64,000 nucleotides of DNA from Apoda limacodes (lineage: Eukaryota; Arthropoda; Insecta; Lepidoptera; Limacodidae). Within the stretch, counting starts at the first letter, position 1, and the number at the start of each line of letters is the position of its first letter. The notes below the pieces were generated by a model. It was not told the origin of the DNA. It worked only from the letters and a program-made list of their open reading frames with translations, and did not search any database. Where the stretch lies: assembly GCA_946406115.1 (NCBI GenBank), contig OX291562.1:6540001-6604000 (forward strand), in the 5' to 3' direction. This document shows positions 22,799 to 34,297 of the stretch, piece by piece. The position numbers were made by a program, and so were the translations under genes.

Positions 22799-24074
22799 TA
22801 GGTGAATACAATAATAACATATAAGACATACAGATTTTTGAGTACAAAATGTCAAAAATAATTAATTTCGAATGTAAAATGTAAATATACCCACAATTCA
22901 AAGACAACTTTAGGTAAAAAAACTTTCTGCGTAATAAATATAAAAAGGGTGACATTTTTTTATCCGAGGTGAGATTTATTATTTTAACAAAGACGTACAA
23001 ACCTATGTTAAGATTAACGTCAAAGCCTTAACTCTTTATTTTTATTTATTTTTTGTTTTTAAATTTAGTTTTGTACTTTCAATCAACGATCGTCCTTAAC
23101 AAAGAAAATAATTGCAAAGTTAACAAAAGGGAATTTGTTAAATGCCTGACATTAAAAATATGCAAAGAAACTGTCAATAGAGTTTTTTGATTATGTGACA
23201 GGTTTATTAATAAACGCAAACTATCTTGTACCAGATCCTTAAGAAGAATTTCTGAAGTAATTTGCAGAAAAGCTCCAAAAAGCTTGCAAGGTATTTTTGG
23301 GGTACTCCTTTCATAACTATAGAAATAATCAGATAACTAAAAAAAAGTCTACTGGCTTTTTTGTAAATGTTGAAATTGAAAATTGTATTCAGTCATATGG
23401 TAAATTATTTATTATTGGAAATGGAGAACTACATTCTAAATTCTAATAATTTTTTTTCATTTTATTTTGTTCGCCACAATAGATTTCGAGTTCTGAGCTC
23501 TGTAATCTGTCCTATGGATTGCGTAATAGCCTCACAAAATTGGTGACACTTTAAAAAGAAACAAAGCATGCTCGTGGTCTATTTTTTTTACTATCAACGT
23601 CCGTCAAACTGTTGGTTGATGTTTGAAACAAACTAGTTAGAAGGAAACAAAAGAAAGCACAGATAAAATTCGTCTCTGTCATACTTTTGTGACCATTTTT
23701 ACATCTGGCTACGAAATGCGCCGTCCAGTCTGTGATGAACATAAAAAAAAAAGAAAAAAAAGGGACTAGAATTTAGAAAAAGAACGTAGCCTTAAGTACC
23801 AACTCGTACTAGGAACATAATGCTGCCCATCAGTATTCCGTTTCAGCGTGCAGAGGTAGTGAAAGTGAGATCGTGTTACGTTTCACGCAGCCGGAGTATG
23901 CATCTGTATGCATGGCGCTCGTCGAATGACTCCACTGAAGCATGACTTTTTTACTACTCTATTTATATTAGAATATTTGAATATATATTGCATTTTTAGC
24001 TATTTTGGTCTTTTGCAAAATACTTGGAATTTATAAATCATATACGTCCACAGTTCAAATAGGTGTAGGTACAA
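22799..24074. other. AT-rich sequence, no gene seen
   Basis: Nothing recognisable except A/T-rich simple sequence. Confidence 0.5.
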
Positions 24075-24201
24075 TGCAACAAACTTTTCTGACCTTCTGA
24101 CCTTGGGTTTTTGGTCGCTACTTTCGTTGTTAGTTCACACCATATTAATATGGAGACTCTAGTTTTGATTTTTGACCGCCGGGTAAGAAAAATTTGTTGC
24201 A
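24075..24201. repeat. 127 bp MITE (TGCAACAAAC ends)
   Basis: The left end TGCAACAAACTTTTCTGACC and the right end AGAAAAATTTGTTGCA are inverted repeats. The inner words are TTGGTCGCTA and TTTTGATTTTTGACCGCCGG. Relatives lie at 4,147-4,230, 22,415-22,541 and 32,772-32,884. Confidence 0.7.
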
Positions 24202-26399
24202 CTATACAAGCTTTATTGTATTTGTGAGCATATACATCGTAATTGATATTTTGACAATAATATTTTTTAAAAGGAACGTAGTTTTACAGTGCATAAAAGG
24301 AAATTTAACAAATTGGTCACAGGTCATATTAATAAAGATAACAGATTTGATAAATATAAAGAAGATCTATAGGTATAAATATAAAAATGAACTGACTCCC
24401 TTGGTAACTTCAAAACTTCTGAACGACTGCACCAAATTGGATAATTCTTTTTTGTTGTGTTTGTTATTGTTAGGGCAAGGTTTTTCTGAAAAAAGGGGCA
24501 AATACGAGTTGGACTCGCGTACTAAGGGTAAACCGACTGTAATAGAATTTTGGTAAATTGTTGGCATGTGGCATGGGAAGGTTTTTGAATTAGAACAACC
24601 CTTCCAGAATAGGTGGTGCGCGAATTGTTTTAAAAAACCAAAACGACGTTTGCGGGGTTACTAGCTAACCCGGGGGTATAAGACGAATATAAGGATTTGA
24701 ATAACATAAAATAAAATATAAAATTTCATAGGCAATTGGAAAAGATTTGTCCTTTGAACACTCGTGCGATCCGTGCGTATTTTAATACTAGTTTTCAACT
24801 TGTATCGTATGACTTGTGTTATAATATTCTTAATTACGTAACAGTTACAATATTGATTCACAAACTTGGTTAAAAAAAAAAAATTCAATGATGAATTTGA
24901 CACAAATCCTTTATTGTTACATTATAAACCCATTTAAAAATATAATACTGGCACTATTACATATGACATTAAATAAAACAAAAACAATGTTACACCCAAA
25001 AAGATACTCAAACTGATCTTTGACACACACACGCAATGCTGCTGTAACAGTCATTCATTACTTTACTCGAACCTACAAATAAAATATTCACGCTTCTTTT
25101 CAAATGCAAATTTACTTTACGCGTCTTTAAACCTTAAATTGTGTTTCACATTAATTTCCCAAGAAAGTTAAAGAATAAGATACACAACGCACACTTAATG
25201 TACCTTAACGTAATACATTATACTTGATAAGAAGACCTTGTTACTTTGATAAGAGCTTGATACTTAAAGTGTGCTTAATGTGTCAGTAAAAAGAAAATAT
25301 TGAGTATCGTTTCGATCTAAGGATATATCTCGCTTTTAGCTCACTAGGTCATTTAGCTCAGTAATAACCGAGGGATTTAGAGATGTGTATGACTTATTTA
25401 GCTCACTAGCTCATCTAGTCTATTTCAGTAATTACTGAAGGATTCATTGCCAGAAATTGTTAACTTTTTGCAGTGAGTGAGATATAGAACAACGTGTAAC
25501 GTTTTGGATGGAGAGAGGGAGAGGGAGAGAGAATTAATTATACACATTGTGTATGAACTATGATGGGTGAAGTTTTCGAAAGACAAACAAGTATCCATCT
25601 GATACTAGCTATGGTAGCTAATTTTGAACTTTTTTGACTATGTGTTAGAATTTAAATAAAATAAAATCGGTCTGTTGTGTGCAATTCGCATTTCCTTATT
25701 TCTCGCTCTACATAATACGCCTAAGAAGAAACTCCTTGTTAAGGGCAAACCCTGTGCCACAGACAATCGAAGAGTCTGTCCGCACAATATTGATTTAAAA
25801 TCATTATTGTTATGTCTATAGTTTACATTTACATACTTACTATGAAGGATACAACACCTTAACTCAATGAAAATGTCATTTTATTATAGAAAAGTGTGTG
25901 CCAATCTCATTCACTAACTGACACATAAAATTCGTATCTTACTCATTGACGAGACGCGGGCTGATACAGGTATGCTCATACTTTTAAAACATGTGACCGA
26001 GTGAAGGATATGATTATTACAAGTGAAAAGAGCTAGCTCATTGTTATCTTTAGCTCGCAAGCTACACATCTCTACTTGATACAAAATTTCACTAACATTA
26101 TTTTTCATATGCTCCTTAGTTGAGTAAGTACCTTCTGATCTGATTACGACGAAAAAAGAGTTTGAGAAGCTTTGGGTGTCGTAAAATATTCAAGTACCTA
26201 TTGAAATTTATTAATAAGACATACGTTTTCGTCTGATACCAATTAGGTATTTCATATATTCTTATTAGAGTCGGAAAAAAACTTGCAAAAAACTGTTCGC
26301 GTCTACTGAGATATAACTTTATAGTTACCTATGTAGGCTACCATTGTTGCAGGGAGTTGTTGTTTAAGCCATTGTTTATCTTTACTTCAGGGGAGCAGG
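24202..26399. other. AT-rich sequence, no gene seen
   Basis: A 120-codon frame at 24,194-24,556 overlaps a MITE end and a repeat piece (GGACTCGCGTACTAAGGG) and is judged chance. 25,330-25,480 and 25,970-26,075 share AGAGATGTGTA and TTAGCTC words in opposite orientation, perhaps a decayed inverted-repeat element. GA-rich simple sequence lies at 25,507-25,535. Confidence 0.4.
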
Positions 26400-26700
26400 C
26401 CTTTTTTCAAAGAAAGGAGTATTGGGCTATAATTCACTGCGCTGGCCCAATGCAAATTAGCAGACGTTTTTGAGCTAGTGGCTTTCACTGTCAGAATTTT
26501 TAAGCCTCCAATTGAAGCTCTTGCTTCGCTTAATGACTGTAGTCATATGACAAGAGCAGCCAGCAACTACCGTGCCTACTTTACAGTGCCTTTCGTAGTA
26601 CGGAGAAGCGCAGACAGATTTACTACTAAGCGGATACCCATCCAATGACGGACCATCCCCGACGTTGTTTAACTTCGCATGTCGTTTTCAATAAACGAAT
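26400..26700 (+). repeat. Decayed dispersed repeat
   Basis: CACTGCGCTGGCCCAATGCA, then GACCATCCCCGACGTTGTTT. These blocks resemble common lepidopteran dispersed sequence by memory. No ORF or inverted ends were seen. Confidence 0.35.
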
Positions 26701-27577
26701 GTAAGTGAGTCGAGCTACTTGTACCATTATTTCAGACCAAAGTAAAATTGTAACGTTCGTTATGTGGGTACACGGGGCTTCGTCTGTTGAATCCAAAAAA
26801 ACCTACATGCAACAGAATATGAATGTATTTAACATTGTTTTTGCTTTCACACCATTGGGATCTATATTTGCGAATTACACATTGAAATGATTGTGCAACT
26901 GCAGTGCTAGAATGTTTGCTATTTTTTTTTAAAGCTGCGATTTCTAGTCAATATAAAATGGCATTTGTACTTCGTTATATGATATGGAAATAAAAGATCC
27001 CACTGAAAATTTGCAATGGAGCCGTACTTTTTGGCGGAATATTACACAATGTGCTTGTTTTTGTATTTTTTTTGGTCAACAACACTGAAATTACATAAAA
27101 CTAGTACAAAAAACAAATTTAATAATTGGCGGTTACCAACAGGAACTTACCTTGTTCATATTATTATGATTTGGTCACACTTCCTAGTGTGATTAAAGAT
27201 AATTAAAATTTTTGGTAGTCACACCAGTGTGACAACATGGTGTGACTACGGGTCGATCGGCAGTAGGACCACGAGCCTATGTTTTATGGATTAATGAGAC
27301 TACGAGTAATAGTAGGACAAAGACGGTAGAACGAGTCAAGGTACAAAATTTTCGCTGTCAGTGGAATGTAGTGGTGCGACCACTATATTATAGCCCTAAA
27401 TGAATGGGATCATGAGTCATTCATTCATTCATTGATTTAAAAAGCCCCCCTATTTTCATATGTTGATGTTTTATGGGCGTTAAGCTGAAATCGACAATAA
27501 TCTTAACCAGAGTTTCATATTTAATTATAGCTTAGCATAAAATCGGAATCGGAATTTGTTAAAAGTTTATATATACA
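26701..27577. other. No gene seen
   Basis: A small inverted pair CACACTTCCTAGTGTG (27,177-27,192) and several CACACCAGTGTG-like words lie at 27,170-27,255. No ORF above chance. Confidence 0.4.
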
Positions 27578-27826
27578 CTAGCTGTGCCCGCGGTTTCACC
27601 CGCGTGAAGTTAGGGCCCGTACTCAACAGTGGAATGTGAATTATAGCCTATGTGTTATTCTGATGTATAAACTATATTATAGTAAAGTTTCATTCAAATC
27701 CATTCAACAGCTGTGCCCGCGACTCCGTCAGCGTGTAACTCCTCGTGTGTTATTAAGTTAATGTATTGGTAATATTGTTTAGATCACGTTCACATGAGGC
27801 TTAAGTACCTATAGAACGCAAATACT

Positions 27827-28110
27827 TCAGCGAAAAGCTTCCGGGTAAACTATGTTGAAAGTTGACCCGTCCGGCAAGTGAACATAAAGATTTCTAGAAC
27901 TGCTAACCCGGGAAAGAGCGACGTAAAACTGACCATGCGAGAAACAACTGACACCGAGATCTACTCCAGCAACACGAAAAAACTGCCCTTGAGCCTTATT
28001 AATTGTCATTGCATAACACACCGATACTGGGAATTGCGTTATTTTAAATTGGAATAGAGTTTGACCGATGTGCTCTTTCCTCTGCCGATTCTTAAGAACG
28101 CGTATTTCTC
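27827..28110 (-). pseudogene. Helitron Rep/helicase C-terminal fragment
   Basis: The protein fragment runs through [18 protein letters not shown] (helicase motif V region) and [13 protein letters not shown] (motif VI), ending at a stop. Those are the last conserved blocks of the Pif1-family helicase domain of RepHel, which unwinds DNA during rolling-circle transposition. The rep (HUH) domain and helicase motifs I-IV are absent. Homology fades upstream of about 28,110 into AT-rich DNA. Confidence 0.85.
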
Positions 28111-28139
28111 ATTCTCTTAGCTTCTATCAGATTTCGAGA

Positions 28140-28947
28140 TAAAGATAATCGTTTTTTAGGGGCATTGTGTATTTTATTTTTAATTGACGGTATCTGAATA
28201 CCTACCTAACCAAATAACCTACGCTAGAGGTCCTAACTATAGCTACCTTACACTCAAAAAAATCTAAGTGCCCACTTAAATAATAAAACTAATCCTAAAT
28301 AAATCCTTAAATCCAAAATTAAATTCTTAAAAATATATAAGAGGTACCTAAACTACGTCTAATAGAAAGAAATTTGATACCAAGGTACCTCTTAAAACTA
28401 CAGCTAAATAAATTAAAAAAAATAAACCAAATAAACCAAATAATTCTTAAAGAATTATACCTCGAAATATCTACAACTTATAACAAAAAAAGAAATGAAA
28501 ATAAAGCTAAAACGCCTGTCCAATACTATCTACCTATACCTGCGTCACTTAAAAATGAATACCTATGACTACGCCTATACCTATTTCAACTTATGGAGAA
28601 TTAGAATAAAAATTAAACCTACTTCTAAAATTATTAAATTAATAAAAGTACCTACGCTTTATAGCTAGGTACTTAATATAAAAATATAAAACTGAACATA
28701 AATTAGCCAAAACCTATCTATCGGTATCCGAAAATCTATGCGTACCTACTACTACTTCACCTAAAAAGAAATAAAATGTAAAGTATTAATAATTTGTACG
28801 AATATTTAAACACTACCAAAATAACTAAGAAAAAAAAAATTATTTATAGACTAAATGTCGCGCTGATAAGCACGGTTTGTTAATATCAAATATTGTCTGT
28901 GAATAAGGTGGAACGCTCTAAACGTCTATTCGCATCAACAGCCAAAT
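28140..28947. other. AT-rich, TACCTA-rich interior of the Helitron
   Basis: Sequence between the helicase fragment and the jockey insertion. It is rich in TACCTA/CCTATA words and has no coding signal despite an open 64-codon frame at 28,374-28,568. Its origin is unknown: filler captured or decayed within the Helitron. Confidence 0.5.
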
Positions 28948-28957
28948 ATTGTATGCT

Positions 28958-30841
28958 TTTTTTTTTGTTCTGACCTGACAATGCAGTTGGCTGTTGCAGC
29001 CATTACTGCTTCACCAGGCTTTTTTGCGGGCCGGACGGGTGAAGCCGGGTGACGCACTTGCGAACCGCTGACCACGAAGATTTCTTGAGCGCAAAATAAA
29101 ATAGCCGAAGTGAAGCGGAGTATTCTTATGAAGAATTTATTTACACTTTACACTAGCACTTATTTACGCTTAATTTCTAGCAGATTTTCTTCCTTTTTTC
29201 TAGCAGCGTTTCTTTCTTGAACCTTCACTCTACAATTGAGCACTTATTTTCTTGCAGAGTTTCTTTCTTGATTATTGGTTCTTCCTTTCTTGATTTCTTG
29301 CTGCGAACTGCGACGATGACTTTTTTTTTTCTGAACTGTCTATGCAGTTGGCTGTTGCAGCCATTACTGCTTCACCGGGCTTTTGGGGCGAGACTCTGAA
29401 GGAGCCTCAGCCCATATAGCGCCCAACGCTCAAGGGCTCCCCGCGGGGGAAGCCTCGGCTTGGGTTGTCGCTCTCGGGGGCGTCCCTTCGACCGGCGTGA
29501 GTCTCGAACCCGAAGGTGAGTCACCGCCAGGAGGGGAGTTCCCCGTTACGCGGGTACGGTTGCGATTGAGTGGGGGCGAGAAGCGCCCTGGCACTCTTTG
29601 ATACCTCGTGTATCCTTGCGGGTGCCGACTAACCCGGGGACGTCGGCGTCGTGTTTGGAGGGAGGCCCTATTTGGGGAGGTCGTAGAGACTAATCTCGCT
29701 ATCCGGACAGCGAGATCATCACCTGGGGCCGTTAGTACATGCCGAGGTTGCCTAACTATAGTTTTACGACCGTGCCGAGGTCGATCGGGGGGATGATACG
29801 TTGTGGATTGCACAATTAATCGATTCGGGTGATTTTGTGTTACCTCGAAAAAGCGAACTGCCAGGTCTTTGAAATATTGGGGAATCGTGTGGAGTTCGAA
29901 GTATCTGTGTAAGTCCGCATTGTGGACGTACCAAGCGGCTCCGGAGGCCGCTCTGAGAAAGCGGTTTTGGAGGGTCTGAAGTTTGTGGAGATTGCGCTTG
30001 GATAACGCAAAGACTATGGTAGCATAAGCTAGTATGGGGCGGATGCAAGTTGTGTAAAGATTCAGCTTATTTCTCACCGACATCTTACTGTAATTGCCTA
30101 TCATGGGGTAAAGACGACCGAGGACAAAAGCGGCTGGGTCTCTGACTATTTTGGTGTGAGCGTGGAAGTTCAAACGCCTATCCATGGTCACACAGAGATA
30201 TTTGGTCTTATTTTGCCAGGGAATGGCACGACCAAAGAGTGAGAGGGGAGATGGCCGCGGAGGGCAGCCTACGGTAAAGAGGACGGCAGAGCTTTTGTCG
30301 GGATTCACCTCGATTCTCCATTTCCGAAACCATTCGTCTAGGGCGGTGATAGAAAAATTGGAGTCTCTTAGTGATTCGACTCACTTGCCTTATCGGTGGT
30401 ATAGACAGCGGTATCGTCCGCAAAGAGGGCTAGTTGAGTACCTATCGTTTTAGGGATGTCGTTGGTGTACAGAAGGTACAAGATGGAATGATGGAGGAAA
30501 GGGACAAGCACGGATCCTGGCGGGACTCCTGCTTCTATGGGACGGGGGGAAGAGAAAGTGCCTTCAACTTTGTAGCGAAAGCTACGATTCGACAAATAGT
30601 CTCCTATGATGAGCACGAGACGATCTGGCAACTGAAAGTTGTACAGTTTAAAAATTAAACCGTTGTGCCAGACTTTGTCGAAAGCTTTCGCCACATCGAA
30701 GAAGCCAGCGCCCGTGCGGCGGGTCTTACCTAATGCTGGTTGGAAGCCAGTGAGAATATGTTCCGTTATGCGGAGGACTTGATGGACGCATAAGTGTTTG
30801 GCACGGAAGCCGAACTGCTCGTCTTTTAAAATGCCTCTGGA
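28958..30841 (-). mobile_element. 5'-truncated jockey insertion with two 3' tails
   Basis: The insertion is flanked by a perfect 10 bp target duplication ATTGTATGCT (28,948-28,957 and 30,842-30,851). On the minus strand it starts in the RT region of the same jockey family as the 51 kb copy and runs to that family's normal 3' end with an A run (T run near 29,320). It then continues through about 230 bp of other sequence into a second, diverged jockey-like 3' end with its own A tail at the insertion boundary (T run after 28,957). A single target duplication around both tails fits a read-through transcript (3' transduction). A nested second insertion is the alternative. Confidence 0.7.
29430..30841 (-). 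pseudogene. Jockey ORF2 fragment (RT to C-terminus), frameshifted
   Basis: It begins near the residues before VAKAFDKVWHNGLIF (catalytic Asp region) and includes AGVPPGSVL, LYTNDIP and FADDTAVYTT. It then shifts frame near 30,360 and continues as an open 292-codon frame from NPDKSSAVLF to 29,430. Against the 51 kb copy it has a 15 bp in-frame insertion just after PGSVL and a Gln to Pro change in VPQG. It keeps 8 bp that the 51 kb copy lost. The long C-terminal frame ends in an Arg/Pro-rich tail. Confidence 0.85.
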
Positions 30842-31410
30842 ATTGTATGCTAGGACCCCCCGCCTTTTTATACCTCTCGCCTCGTTCCACGTCGAGCGCG
30901 GCGACCGTTACACAAAAATAATCCTTTAAGCATGATTCAGTATCCACGCGCGATGGCTTATTAGCGTATTACATGTATAACTTTGGTGTTTCTATACCGA
31001 TTTCTATGATTCTTTTTTTATTAAATAGGTTATAATGTTAACTTTTTTTAATAAGGGATGAGTGAGAGAGAAGGCTCCGAACTGCTAAGCTATCGGGAGT
31101 TACACGTGTTATTGTGATTGAACCGTAAAAGACATATGCTGTCGTGGGATATTTTTTATATAATTTTACGGCCAACATTTCCGTCATACATGATTTCTGT
31201 GTAGCTTTTACCATTAAGGCTGCACACGCGACGGAAGCTTAAAAAATGGAGTAACTTCTCCCATTTTCCCAACATTTCATTTCACTCCTCTGCTCCTATT
31301 GATCGTAGCGTGATGAAAAGTATACTATAACCTGCCAAGGAGTATGAAGAATAATTGTACCAAGTTTTGTTAAAATCCGTCGAGTAGTTTTTGTTTCTAT
31401 AACGAACATA

Positions 31411-31446
31411 CAGACAGACAGATAGACAGACAGACAGACAGACAGA
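31411..31446. repeat. CAGA microsatellite in the Helitron leader
   Basis: About nine CAGA units with one GATA interruption. The sister Helitron at 35,229 has only three units, showing length change since the copies separated. Confidence 0.9.
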
Positions 31447-31570
31447 CAAAAATTTTACTGATTGCAATTTTTAGCATCAGTATCTATCACTAATCACCCC
31501 CTGATAGTTATTTTGAAAATATATTTCATGTACAGAATTGACCTCTCTACAGATTTATTATAAGTATAGA

Positions 31571-31963
31571 TAAGTTATAGAAATATATGTATATCAGTAA
31601 TTTGCTAGCCTTGTAATTACTTTTCATTTTAAGTAACAAAATTTTATTTCCACTTCAAGTAAATAAGAAGTTATAGACTAAAAATAGAAAACGGAGAAAG
31701 TTATTTTTTAGTTATCTTTTTCAGCGATGTTTTTGATAATATCTCAAAACAAATACAAAAAACTCTAGTACTAAAATGTACATAAGTATGTCTTTTCCAG
31801 TGTGAAACTTGTAATAGGGCAGTGGTAATTTAATAACTAGCAGAAAACTGTACCTTAGTGTAGGGTAAAGCCTATATATAAGTCACAAACGTTTTGTTGG
31901 CTGTTCCTTATACAATATACATACCCAAGAGTTATTATTTTATTTATTTAAATTGACGTAACA
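31571..31963. other. Unrecognised AT-rich sequence
   Basis: Between the Helitron 5' end and the palindromic MITE. Nothing identified. Confidence 0.5.
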
Positions 31964-32087
31964 GGCAAAGAATTCCCTAAAGAAAATAACATACACTACG
32001 CACACAAAATACCTTTCAATTTGTGTGCGTAGTGTATGTTATTTTATTTTTCAACTTTCTTTGGTAATGAAATGGGAATTCTTTGCC
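31964..32087. repeat. Palindromic MITE with perfect inner and outer stems
   Basis: The outer arms GGCAAAGAATTCCC (31,964-31,977) and GGGAATTCTTTGCC (32,074-32,087) are perfect. The inner arms, 26 bp each (31,983-32,008 and 32,020-32,045, core ACATACACTACGCACAC), are also perfect around an 11 nt loop. The following GATAAGAAGACCTTATTACT recurs at 25,228-25,247 as GATAAGAAGACCTTGTTACT. Confidence 0.8.
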
Positions 32088-32149
32088 GGTCGTAACATTC
32101 TTTGTGATAAGAAGACCTTATTACTTTGATGAGACCTTTGAGCTGGAAC

Positions 32150-32771
32150 AAAATCAGTAACGTTATTTTTTTATATAACCCTAACACAAGTAAGTACCTA
32201 CCTTTTGAGATTGTTACAAAAGAAGGAACTGAAAAGCTTTAATGGTCCTTAAAAAGGACTGAACAAAAACTTTCGTAGAAATAACATTCAAGTATTGAAA
32301 TAATGTATATGATATACTTTTTTCATCTACATTACTCATTATATGTAAACTTATTTGACTAAAAAAAAACTATTTCTTTGCCAAGAATCAGGTATTTGTA
32401 CGTACTCATGTCTGGTATGTAGGCATAAGCTTTTTCTGTGATCGTATATCTTCAGAACTTAATAAAAGCCCGTAAGAAATATTAAGCCAGCGGCGGCGAT
32501 ACGTTTTTTCTCCACAAAAAATATATTTTCTCTATGCTCTATTTTATTGGAAAATTTCTTTGATTTCGATGAAACTAATAAGTTCTATTAGGTTTTTGAA
32601 GGAGCTGAATTCAATTTTTTTATCAGTCTCTAAATAAAGTTAAAAATACAATGGAAGATTCAATAAAACTTTTGTTTATTTGTAGAACTTCTTTGACATC
32701 GATATCTTTGGAGTTTAGTTAGATTTCCTAAGGCTGCTGAAATAATTTGTTAAGCAGTTTTTCTTTAATTT
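32150..32771. other. Unrecognised AT-rich sequence
   Basis: No ORF, inverted ends or RNA motif seen. Confidence 0.5.
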
Positions 32772-32884
32772 AACAAACTCCTCTGACCCGGTATGGTCGC
32801 TAGTGTCATGTAAAAAATGGTGTGTGCAATATGGCGAGTGTAGTTTTGATTTTTGACCACCGGATCAGAAAAGTTAGTCGCTAA
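32772..32884. repeat. MITE, TGCAACAAAC family, third copy
   Basis: AACAAACTCCTCTGACCCGG, ATGGCGAGTGTAGTTTTGAT, ending CGGATCAGAAAAGTTAGTCG. The ends are decayed. A fourth, partial copy is at 4,147-4,230 (ATGGCGAGTGTAGTTTTGAT). Confidence 0.6.
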
Positions 32885-32919
32885 GCTTGTACTATGGATA
32901 GCAGAAAACGGATACAAAT

Positions 32920-33113
32920 ACACATGTTCACTTTTGCTTTGTAAATACCTCCATGTTATGCATAGAAAACACCCAGTTTCAAGTCAAATTCAAATTTTCA
33001 TCTCATAAATGTATGCCTTGTGCAGGAATCGAACCCACGCTCCTTGATTCACGCTCAAGCTCTCGATGTCGGGTATATATAGTCGGTATTACCTACTGAG
33101 GTGCCGGCTAATA
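32920..33113 (-). mobile_element. tRNA-derived SINE (family B), diverged copy
   Basis: On the minus strand a tRNA-like head with a perfect box B (GGTTCGATTCC, 33,035-33,025) is followed by CTTGAAACTGGGTGTTTTCT and CATAACATGGAGGTATT. The body is related to the 17.5 kb copy but more diverged. Confidence 0.65.
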
Positions 33114-33559
33114 TAGTGTTGACAGTTTAACTTAATGGCGAACTTAAAGCATCTTTTCCTTAAGCTTAAGCAAGTACTAACTTAAGTATAAGCAATGATA
33201 ATAAATTATTGATATAATATGATTATCAGAAATAAATAGTTATAAACATGAAAATATACAAAAAATAAATAGATTAAATAGGGAATAACATTTAGAAATC
33301 ATTATTTATCAACAATGCAACTAATAAACTGTAAAAAATGCCAATGAGTAAAACACTGTCAAAAAATTCTTGAGTATTTCAAATAATCCGATTTCAATAA
33401 CATCTCTTGCCTTTTGGATTAAGGATTTTTAAGCTTTTTAGATACTTGTTATCTGTTATGTACTTCAACTTTTAAGGAAGTTGGTAGAAAATATAATTTA
33501 ATTAATTCGGAGCAAAATAAATAATATTGATGGTAAATTATTTTTTCCGTACTAACCTT
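33114..33559. other. Unrecognised AT-rich sequence
   Basis: Nothing identified. Confidence 0.5.
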
Positions 33560-33800
33560 ACCCACTGTTGGGGGCCTATCAATTACGCCAGCCTCAGACA
33601 GGAGTAAAATGTATGCAAGTAGGTACATTTAGTGCCTGTGTGCGAGGGGTCAGAAAGACTACTTGCTAGCATTTCTCTCACAAAGAGTTTGGCGTACTCG
33701 AGATTATCCCCAATCAGCTCCCAGTATGGATTGTGGACTTCAAATACGCTATTTTGACGTAGGTATGAATGACCCTTTACTTAAGAGATTTTCCTACAAA
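33560..33800 (+). repeat. Interspersed repeat with GGATTGTGGACTTCA block
   Basis: CCCACTGTTGGGGGCCTATC, AAAATGTATGCAAGTAGGTA, CCCAGTATGGATTGTGGACT. The GGATTGTGGACTTCACATAC block recurs at 61,627, next to the giant palindrome. It looks like a common lepidopteran dispersed repeat; class unknown. Confidence 0.4.
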
Positions 33801-34297
33801 AACCATAGTGTACAATTAGTAAGGCAAATATGTTATGTTGAAAAAATTTATGATTGATTGTTAGATTTTGAATGTTTTTTTTTTTAATATAATACGTATT
33901 TTTACTTTTTTTTTTATTGTTTTTTATTGCAAGTGGCATGGCAACCTAAATAATTATATTTAACCAAGAAGGAACTTACTCTAAAAGCCTTTTCTTTAAT
34001 CATTTAATATAAAATGCATTTGCTATGAAAAATATTGGTCAATCACTAAAATAGACCAAAAACAATACAGCTAAGCCAAAAATATTCACAAGATTTTCAC
34101 AAATCGGATTTGAGCATCTCACAAATCCGATACTAAGAAACAATAATACAGTCTTTAAATTGTTTTTCTTAGCATTAAGTTATTAAACATATTTATTTTT
34201 CAATTCTCTAGTCAATTTACAAGTTTGTTACAAAGTAAAATGAATGAATCAATATTTAAAGTTAAGTTAAGTTAAGTCAAGACGGTTTATATAAATT
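33801..34297. other. Unrecognised AT-rich sequence
   Basis: A GTTAA tandem (GTTAAGTTAAGTTAAG, about 34,261-34,276) lies just before the Helitron copy. Nothing else was recognised. Confidence 0.45.

Larger units (their letters stand above)
27578..31570 (-). mobile_element. Helitron, interrupted by a jockey insertion
   Basis: On the minus strand the element starts with TCTATACTTATAATAAATCT at 31,570 (host A before it). It ends at CTAG (27,581-27,578) followed by T, preceded by a hairpin (CGCGG-GTGAAA-CCGCG). These are Helitron hallmarks: 5' TC, a 3' hairpin close to CTRR, insertion between A and T, and no target duplication. About 690 bp of 5' sequence (30,880-31,570) is shared with the 35 kb copy. 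A Pif1-like helicase end lies near the 3' terminus. Most of the Rep/helicase gene is missing. A 1.9 kb jockey insertion sits inside. A second terminus-like motif (GTCGCGGGCACAGCTG on the minus strand, near 27,715) suggests that the last ~130 bp may be a separate adjoining Helitron end. Confidence 0.65.

Noticed and set aside
24194..24556. 120-aa membrane-like protein
   Set aside because: It overlaps a MITE end and a repeat fragment. Hydrophobic composition is expected from AT-rich chance frames.
25330..26075. Single inverted-repeat transposon with AGAGATGTGTA ends
   Set aside because: The two shared blocks are short and gapped; pairing is too weak to define ends.
28374..28568. 64-aa Lys/Asn-rich gene
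   Set aside because: The composition follows the A-rich DNA, and it lies inside the decayed Helitron interior.
31411..31446. CRISPR-like or regulatory CAGA array
   Set aside because: It is a simple tetranucleotide microsatellite inside a Helitron leader; there are no spacers.
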